DNA of 28,595 nt from Isohypsibius dastychi (taxonomy: Eukaryota; Tardigrada; Eutardigrada; Parachela; Isohypsibiidae): contig JAQIWT010000206.1 of the NCBI GenBank assembly GCA_034696485.1, positions 1-28,595 on the forward strand. Reading direction: 5' to 3'. Position numbers and translations under genes: made by a program. The notes under the pieces were generated by a model that ran no database searches, was not told the DNA's origin, and saw only the letters and a program-made list of their open reading frames with translations. The number at the start of each line of letters is the position of its first letter. The first letter of the stretch is position 1. Below, in pieces: positions 21,701 through 28,595 of this stretch.

Positions 21701-22252
21701 GTGGACATAGTGGACATAGTGGACTTCCACGTTGAAGCCAAATTGCCTTTCAATTATTCTCGGTTCACTTTCATTTTTCTGGGACAAGTCGGTTGGACAA
21801 AGTTGATTTCTGCTGAACACATATGCTTGCTGTCGGATATGTGTCTGATCAAGATCAGCAGTCTGCCGTTGTTTTTTCCGAGCCTTAAGTAAATATATTC
21901 ATTTGTTTTTAAGAAAGACTAAGATCCAATCTTATTATTTCAGACCCGACCGGAAACGTTTTTCGAATTTTACGAATTAGAATGATAGCGATTCATCTTC
22001 CTTCCAGTCGTTCTACTCGTTCCATTTTACCGGTAGCCCCGTTAGGTAGAATGCCGAGAATGGACAGTGAAGTAGCAACATATTACTTGACCAACGCACC
22101 CGAACTGGGGCTGGAAGATCAGACACGTTTGCTTGCTTCTGCTTGAACTGAATCGGTTTTTACTGAACTGCTCAAGTTTCAAGTGATCCGAGTAAGAAAA
22201 CAGTCAATGGCTAAGGAGGAGAAAATATCAGTGCAACCAGCTTACTCAAATG
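21701..22252. other. Intergenic; short tandem repeat and FBX3 3' flank
   Basis: 21702-21724 is a short tandem repeat of GTGGACATA. From about 22145 the sequence resembles the 3' flanks of FBX1 and FBX2. No gene was recognised. Confidence 0.5.
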
Positions 22253-23400
22253 TCAACGCCGAGGTCTGATCCTGTAGCCAATAAGTCTGCTCATGATATC
22301 TGTAGTGAATTTGGGACAATGAACACCCATCGCAAAGTTCGTCAGAAATTCATAGTGGTTTTCGATGTGAGAATACCTGAAAAGTGCACCAAAAGAATGG
22401 TCAAACGCAGAATACGTGCAACGAACAAGGAAATAATTACTCGTCTAGCCGATTCTCCAATTCATCTATATCGTCCAGATCGTCCAGATTCACGATTTTA
22501 CGAAGATCGAGCAAATGAGCAGCCTGATCTTTAGTCATTGGTCCCGATTCCGAGAAGAAAATGGCGGATGTTTGCTTATGAAGGTCATGTGAGACATCCA
22601 AATACAGCTCGTCAAAGTATATCGCAGCATCTTCACTCGAATATCCCGTCGTTATTTCCGTACGAAGAATCCGAACTTTTTTGGCACGGTAAAAGAAATA
22701 GGGGACATCTCCACCCAGTGGAACGCAGAGTGACCAGTTGCTGAATGTGATATCCACTTTTGATAGATCCGCCTTCTTTAGATGAAGGAGACCAAGAACT
22801 GCCTCGAATCCATTCACAACTCTTGGTGCACGTCGGGACCAGGTTTTCTCCGGGATCTTCCCTCCATCGAAATGAATAACTTCCAAATCATATTTGACCA
22901 GCTTACGAACTGCAATATCCCAGTAGCTCCAGAATGCACTCCGATTGGTTAAATCTGGAGGAATTTGGATGAGAATATGAGTTCGGAGCTGTTTGACGTC
23001 CTGCAAAGTTTTTCGCCATTCCTTGCAGACACTGCGTATAACAACAAACGTTTATGAACATTCATGAAGATTTTGACGAGAAATAACCGTTCAATCCTTT
23101 TACGCGTGACGGAATCTAGCTTCTTGAAAAGCATCACCATCACTTTCGTTGGAAGAGCATCCATTTTCCTAAAACGAAAACAATCAGCTAAATGATTTCA
23201 ACACAAGGCAACTAAATATTATTTATAACTTTTATCTTCAGGAAGGTTCGATGGCCGGACATTTGTTGTTCCACTTACGCGATATCAGGGCTGCTGGAAG
23301 AAACCAAAACAGTTTGGGATACTCCGATGTTGTCCACCTCGATTTTGGTGGCTTCCAACGAAGCACGGGCTCGAGCTAGCTTCTTGACGGCTTTGGACAT
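22253..23400 (-). CDS. F-box protein, paralog 3 (FBX3; 4 coding exons, 305 aa)
   Basis: Coding exons are 23400-23279 (122 bp), 23168-23088 (81), 23031-22441 (591) and 22376-22253 (124), with all introns phase 2 as in FBX1. The leader is MSKAVKKLARARASLEATK..., the F-box is DALPTKVMVMLFKKLDSVTR joined to VCKEWRK, and the body keeps IHFDGGKIPEKTW, VDITFSNWSLCVPLGGD and FFSESGPMTKDQAAHLL. One extra codon in exon D (PRVVNGFE against LRMNGFK) explains 591 against 588 bp. The final exon encodes YSHIENHYEFLTNF... . The frame is open throughout, so it is a likely functional adaptor-type F-box protein. LPTK in place of LPPE is a change in the Skp1-facing motif and may weaken binding (inference). Confidence 0.85.
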
Positions 23401-23528
23401 GTCGAATAGGTTCTCGAAGCACCTGTAGGAACAGAAGTGGTCGAGGAAAGGACACGACTTTTTTCGGAAAAAATTCTCATTTCTGACCGATAAAATTCTG
23501 CAGTTTTGAAACATCGGAATCACGTACC

Positions 23529-24470
23529 AGCAAAGACCCAGTCACATAAATACGTTTCCGTAGATGGGTTCACCGTTGAATATCCGACGAGAAGAACTGG
23601 AAATCTGATGTCGACGAGGAAAAGAAATCACCACGAGAATGAAAGTCATGACGATGACGCTGCAGTTTCACTTTCACTCAGAATCAATGGTTGGGGATTT
23701 TCTCTCCAGATCCATCCCCCCCCCCCCCCGGAAGACGACTTCCCTCTCTGTTCTCCCGCTTCGCTAAGCACTGCTCACAATCAGAATCAAAAACAGAGAA
23801 ACGTCATCCATTATCAAAGCGGCACTCCACAGCATAAGCGAAGCGGATACTGGATGGTAGCTTAAGTTTGCTTTTCGCTCTATGACTAGGTACAGTACAT
23901 CTATCGCACACTGGAGCTATTTCCCAACCCAACATGGTGAATTATATACCGAACTGGATGAAAATGCACAGCAAAATACATGAATAATTGCGTACGTTTT
24001 GGCTCGTATTTATGATCTACTGTACAAACGGCCTTGCTTCATTCCGCGCCATTTTCCTGTTTACTGACAATGTCCAGGACACACTAAATTTCTGGCTCTA
24101 CGTCAGAACCAAATTGAATAAGGGAACATCGATCAATTGAACATCGATCAATCAATCAAATACCAATTGCTCAAATTACTGTAACTCATTTCTCGCCAGA
24201 CTCGTCCACAAAAATTAATATGAACTGCGACATGTTTCTCTATGAGATCCCGTGGTGGAAACATGAGCTGCTGTCATGAATCGATGAGAAAGAATACTGC
24301 CGATCTTGACGGACGAGCGCTGTGTTAAATCTGTAGTGGTTAACTCGCAAGTATTCTCTGGTTCATCGAACGTATTAACTTCAAGACAATGCAGTTTTGC
24401 ACTTATTTAATATTGTATATTATTAAAAAGTGAAGGGTTCTCACAAGCTCGAGTACTTAGAGCTAACATT
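23529..24470. other. Intergenic; FBX3 5' region with a C14 run
   Basis: The donor of the noncoding first exon is at 23528. A C14 run lies at 23716-23729, inserted relative to the FBX1 upstream region. The block shared with FBX1 is at 23801-23846. From 23880 to 24470 no gene was recognised; a short direct repeat (GAACATCGATCAAT twice) is at about 24126-24152. Confidence 0.55.
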
Positions 24471-24967
24471 TTATTTCAACATCACCAAAGCTGATATCAC
24501 CAACAATGAAACAGCACCCAAGGCTCCAGTCGCCAACGAAGCTGAATTGCACAAATCACCCGAACATCCGCATGTTTGCTCGAACGAGGTTGGATTGCTG
24601 CATCCCGTACGAACAACTTCGCTGCAACCCCGGCTCACTGTTTTGTCTAAAACATTTGGATCAATCGAAACATCGCCACACACGCTTTAATCATCGCATA
24701 CCTTGCTCTAACCCGGCACTTGCTTTAGTCTTATAGCAAACATTTTCCCCACTGGAACACTCCGTGATATCCTGCCCATTCGTGGAAAAGGGGTCTTGGC
24801 AACTTCGCTGGTGGACCCCACATGTATAACATCTCAAGGCATTGGCTGAAAGCGTTGGAGAAACCGTTAATTAATTGTAACTAATTCCGAAAACTGTAGT
24901 GCTCACCTGGTTCCAGAACCTGGAATACCAGAAAGATGGCAGTTATGACGAAAAACGTGGACGACAT
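24471..24967 (-). CDS. GPI-anchored Ly6/uPAR (three-finger fold) protein (3 exons, 126 aa)
   Basis: Ly6 proteins are small extracellular disulfide-rich proteins. Insect members such as quiver/sleepless act at the cell surface on channels, receptors or septate junctions. Exons are 24967-24907, 24845-24702 and 24646-24471, and both introns are phase 1. Residues 1-20 (MSSTFFVITAIFLVFQVLEP) form a signal peptide. The mature part has ten Cys in the Ly6 order, starting LRCYTCG and ending CGCSGDLCNSA, with the family-type TVSRGCSE in between. The C terminus is a hydrophobic tail (LGAVSLLVISALVMLK) with no residues after it, as expected for a GPI-attachment signal after the small residues SAS. The 55-bp second intron ends TTTTAG. 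A broken copy is at 18455-18782. The partner is unknown. Confidence 0.88.
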
Positions 24968-26166
24968 GGTGAGCAACGAATCCTCGGCTGCACTGTAGAA
25001 GTATTTGGATGTTTTGACAGAACGCTTTAAAGACGCTTTGATGAGTTTTTTCCTCAGCTCCGTTTGGCAGGTATGCTGACAGTGCTTGAACTTGTTGACC
25101 TAGCTGGTTGGATTACAGACGGTGTTTGCTAAGAAGCTGCCGATTGGGCTGTTCTGTGTTTGTGTTTTCATGCAGCGGAAATAGGACGCACCGACTGGCA
25201 TCAACGCTTAAAATGTATTTCCATCGTCCATGATGTTTGAGCAAAACCATTGAGCTGAGCTGAGGATATTCTACACCCAAGCCGATCACAGAACAACTTC
25301 TGGCCGTGTTCACCGCGAGCAAATAGAATATTCAGTTTTTGAAGATCGCACATCTTGGTGCAGCTCAAACTTGCGCGTCACGTCTCATTCGTGCCCCGTG
25401 ACGGGCGAAAAATGACACTCAGAAGGAAAATCTCATCGTGCTCGTTTTTCTAATTCTTGACTTAAAACAGCATTTGGTAGAGTATGATGTGAACAATAAT
25501 CAGAAACGGCTAAAAAATGGCTTCGCGCAGCCTTATGCTTTTTTGAAGACATGCCATTTCTGGGGCTGTGCCGGACTTTACGTCATTAAACCAGCTGTTG
25601 TTCCAGATCAAAGGTCACAGCCCCAGGAATCGAAACATGAAAACTTCATGGAAGTTCTGCCGATTGGATGGAGATTGAAGATTGGATGGAGAAGATCAAA
25701 CAGAACCAGAAATGCCAGACAGAAGGTGTCTCTCCAAGTACAGAAAGTTTTGACAGCATGAAGGGGGGGGGGCTCCCGTGGATTACGGTGTTGTTCTGCG
25801 GCGCTGTACCCCACCAAACAATCACATTATTGAACGAGATAGCACCGCCGTTGTTGAACCCTTCTATGGTTATCCTGATGTGTAGCGAATTGTTCAGACT
25901 CCTCCGCCTTTTTCTCATCAATCTTACTTATGACACAGATCGTCCATCTGATATTTACCGTTCTGGTTTCAAGACCAGTGATGCCGGTCGGCCGTTTGAT
26001 AAGAACAATACAGATTAGATTGTGAGAATTACATGCAAGTGTGCTGGTCGATGTCTCAAACACAATCTATCGGTAGCGCTTATGTTTGTGACGCTCAGGA
26101 TCGAGCATCTTGCAGCCAAAGTGTAGCTGAGCTAGAAATATGAACAAGATGCAAGACTACACTTAG
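24968..26166. other. Intergenic, about 1.2 kb without a recognised gene
   Basis: Open frames such as 25438-25761 (plus) show no domain. A G10 run is at 25763-25772, and a near-repeat of GATTGGATGGAGA is at about 25664 and 25681. The region should contain the promoters of the minus-strand Ly6 gene and the plus-strand carrier, but no clear TATA box was found. Confidence 0.5.
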
Positions 26167-27196
26167 CCCATCTTTATTGTGGCCCCAGCTCGCTCCAGCT
26201 TTGGAGATGAGAGTACGAGACGTAAGTACCACATCCTTCAAATGTTACTACTGGCAAATTTGAAGCAATTTTATTTCAGCCGAAGGTTCAGAGGATATTG
26301 AACTGAGAAGAAAGATTTCCGAAGATGCCCCAAGTCCAATCATTGCAGATCCTGAACCCGGAATAGCCCCCAAATCTCCGGTTAAAAGAGCACTTGTTGC
26401 ATTATTGATGATATTTATTGCAACATTGAGTGGAGTTGCCGATTCGCAGTTGACTGAGCAAACATATTCTGCAGACTTCCGAGCACCATTCTTCATGGTC
26501 TACTGCAATAATATCGTCAGAGCATTCATATTTCCGACATTTCTTGTTGCTGCATGGGCTGGATCAAAAGTGAAGAAGCGGGAATTTAGTTTCAGGAACA
26601 AAACAAGGTAAAATAATGAGGAGAGTAGCCTTTTTTCATTTGTCTGAAATTTCTGTAATCAAAACTTTCAACAATAGTACCGAACTGAGAGCTTCAAAAT
26701 ATGTACTGCAGCAATTCATCTGCCATTCCCGAAAAAGTCAATCACTTTATTTCAGGGAAGGATTACTGATTTTTGGACCGAAGGGTCCAACAATCTTGGC
26801 AGTCCTGAAAATCTCCGTAGCACTTGGAATCATCCACATGGTATCTCTTGGTATGTACATGACAACTCTCAGTTACGTGTCTGCATCGAAGGCCACAACC
26901 CTAATGACCAGCCAAGCAGTGATGATCTACATTATCAGTGTGGTATTCCTTGGACAAGCGTTGCTCGTATTCAAAGTGAGCATCATTAATTCAAACTTCG
27001 TTTCGTCCAACGGTATACGAAGATGTACCAAATTCGCTTTATAGAGATCGTCGCTACGATTGCCTGTTTCGGTGGAGTAGCACTGACGGCATACGCCAAA
27101 GGATTTGAGGCGGATTCAATAACTGGCATCACAATTGCTCTGGTGACATCGCTGATGTACACTATTGGACAGATATGGCTACAGACCACGTTTTGA
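26167..27196 (+). CDS. SLC35F-like drug/metabolite transporter, incomplete (possible pseudogene)
   Basis: The sequence resembles SLC35F3/F4-type solute carriers (10-TM DMT fold; thiamine has been proposed for F3). Supported exons are 26280-26607, 26756-26975 and 27023-27196, with a weaker upstream exon 26167-26221 that lacks an ATG. Family features are a first TM (RALVALLMIFIATLSGVADSQ), then QTYSADFRAPFFMVYC, a paired TM hairpin with YVSASKATTLMTSQAVMIY, and FGGVALTAYAKGF. The frame stops at a TGA (27194-27196). A further homologous piece at 27250-27328 (MKAVMRRPKLGQVCLYM) cannot be joined in phase through any GT donor I see. The last helices are absent, and FBX4 begins at 27357 on the other strand. 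I infer a truncated or decayed copy. Confidence 0.65.
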
Positions 27197-27356
27197 ATTG
27201 ATCACTCACTACAGTCAAACATTGTTTATCAAACCTGTGGTTTCTGTAGACCTATATGAAAGCAGTAATGAGGCGCCCAAAACTGGGACAAGTTTGCCTG
27301 TATATGACTACTTTATTGCTTCTACAGGGTACAGGTACTAGATTCACTGCTTTCAA

Positions 27357-28517
27357 CTAATCAGAGTTGTAGTAATAATAATCGTCGTCACTGTCGGAAT
27401 CGATGAATTCGCCAGGGATGCCATAAACGAGTCGACTCACGACATCAAGAGCGAACTTGGGAACATGCGCACCATCCGAAACGGCTTGCAAGATCTCAAG
27501 TGCATTTTCCAGGTAACAGATCCTGAAACAGCGAAACGGGAGTAAGTCAAAGTTAAGAAATCTTTAATGAACATAACCATTATTACTCGGGCATCTTCTC
27601 AACCAGATCAATGAACCTATCCTCGCAAATTTCCGGAATATCCTCCCTCAGGGTGAACATTTTACGCGCCTGATCTTCTGTCATTGGTCCAGATTCCGAA
27701 AAGAAAATTTCCGTTGTCTGCTTAACCATCCCATCTGCGTGATCCAACCACAGCTCATCAAAGTACAACGCAGCATCATCAGGCGAGATATCCGTCGTGA
27801 TTTCCGAACGAAAAATCCGAACTTTTTTTGCGCAGCTTGATATCGTGACATACTTATAATCTCCTCTGACTGGAACGCAGAGTGACCAGTTGCTGAATGT
27901 TAAATCCACTTTTGAAAGATCAATTCCCATGATGACAAGAATTTCTCGAACCGCTTCAAGACCGTTCTCATATATTGGAGACCATGTCGTAGCCGGAATC
28001 TTTCCTCCATCGAAATGAATGGCTTCCACATCAGCTTTAACCAAGTGACGAACTGCAGTTCTCCAGAAGTCACGGAATGGAATACAGTCAGTCAAATGTC
28101 GAGGAACTTCGATGCGAATGTGAGTTCGGAAATTTCTCACTTGCTGCGAAATATTTCGCCATCCTTTGCAGACACTGTATATAAGAACATACGTGATATG
28201 AGTATGACCAATCATGAAGAACCATAAAAAATATAACCGTTCAATCTTTTTACGCGTGACGGAATCTAGCTCCCTGAAAATCATCACCATCACTTCTGGT
28301 GGAAGATCCCCTATTTTCCTGAAAAGCAAACAAGAACTTGGACGATTTCGACACAAGGATGCAGATTTATTATTTGCTTCTTCAAATCTCTGGAAAGTTC
28401 TAGCTCGACAAGTAGCTGCTGGTCAACTTACGCGACGATTGAGGTGTTGGAGGAAACCACAACAGTTTCAGATAATTCGATCTGGTTGACATCGATTTTG
28501 GTAGCTTCCAACAACAT
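27357..28517 (-). CDS. F-box protein, paralog 4 (FBX4; 4 coding exons, 306 aa, 5' end uncertain)
   Basis: Coding exons are 28517-28432 (86 bp, shortened), 28318-28238 (81), 28174-27587 (588) and 27522-27357 (166), with phases as in FBX1. The F-box reads GDLPPEVMVMIFRELDSVTR joined to VCKGWRN. The body has IHFDGGKIPATTW, VDLTFSNWSLCVPVRGD and FFSESGPMTEDQARK. The Met that precedes the F-box in the other copies is Ile here (AAAATAGGG), so translation must begin in the leader exon. Leader similarity stops at 28517, where a G-rich tract begins, and the ATG there aligns with an internal Ala of the other leaders. The last exon is longer and ends in an acidic, Tyr-rich tail (DSDSDDDYYYYNSD) absent from the others. 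It is the most diverged copy; its start may lie outside the window. Confidence 0.8.
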
Positions 28518-28536
28518 ACGAGGTGAGGAGAAATAC

Positions 28537-28590
28537 GGGGGAGGGGGGAGGGGGGAGGGCGGTGGGGGGAGGGGGGAGGGGGAGGGGGTG
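28537..28590 (+). repeat. G-rich low-complexity tract at the window end
   Basis: Runs of five to seven G separated by single A, C or T continue to the window edge. Such a tract can form G-quadruplexes and break assemblies. It replaces the 5' part of the FBX4 leader exon. Confidence 0.9.
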
Positions 28591-28595
28591 TGTAG

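Noticed and set aside
1-28595. CRISPR arrays, tRNA, rRNA or bacterial operon signals
   Set aside because: None was seen. The sequence is clearly intron-bearing animal DNA.

Overview
The window is nuclear DNA of a multicellular animal, most likely a panarthropod (arthropod or tardigrade). I cannot name the species. The reasons are: protein genes are cut by short GT-AG introns (mostly about 45-270 bp, a few near 1 kb); several genes have TATA boxes; and the content is metazoan. That content is an allatostatin-C-type neuropeptide precursor, a stargazin-like TARP, a gustatory-receptor-like 7TM protein, a class A GPCR, a GPI-anchored Ly6 protein, a chromodomain protein and an SLC35F-like carrier. 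No bacterial, organellar, tRNA or rRNA features were seen. Splice models were built by hand from open frames, splice signals and phase agreement.

Left part (1-9.8 kb). A poly-C tract opens the window. An allatostatin-C precursor (3 exons) lies on the minus strand at 1951-850, with a TATA box. About 2.5 kb without a recognised gene follows. Next come a stargazin/TARP-type auxiliary subunit (plus, 4602-7151, ending in a T-x-V PDZ ligand) and an intact gustatory-receptor-like gene (plus, 8283-9751, TATA box and poly(A) signal).

Middle (9.8-14 kb). A gene-poor stretch with diverged inverted and direct repeats is followed by a minus-strand chromodomain plus coiled-coil gene (13358-11649) that carries an apparent one-base frameshift. 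A 296-bp non-autonomous hAT-like transposon (13607-13902) has perfect 10-bp inverted ends and a perfect 8-bp target duplication.

Right part (14-28.6 kb). Four paralogous minus-strand F-box genes (FBX1-4) share exon sizes and all-phase-2 introns. Between them sit a GPCR (plus, 19031-20427), a GPI-anchored Ly6 protein (minus, 24967-24471), an incomplete SLC35F-like carrier (plus, 26167-27196), and broken copies of the gustatory receptor, Ly6 and GPCR genes. The order F-box, Ly6, GPCR, gustatory receptor recurs in pieces (FBX1-GPCR fragment; FBX2-Ly6 pseudogene-GPCR-Gr pseudogene; FBX3-Ly6). This suggests that a multigene block was duplicated and then decayed. FBX2 has a premature stop exactly at the junction of a tail duplication.

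The most novel item is the F-box family: a substrate-adaptor-like F-box, a family-specific N-terminal exon, and a long C-terminal region I cannot assign to any domain. The genes do not form an obvious pathway; they look like a chemosensory/signalling neighbourhood shaped by repeated local duplication.
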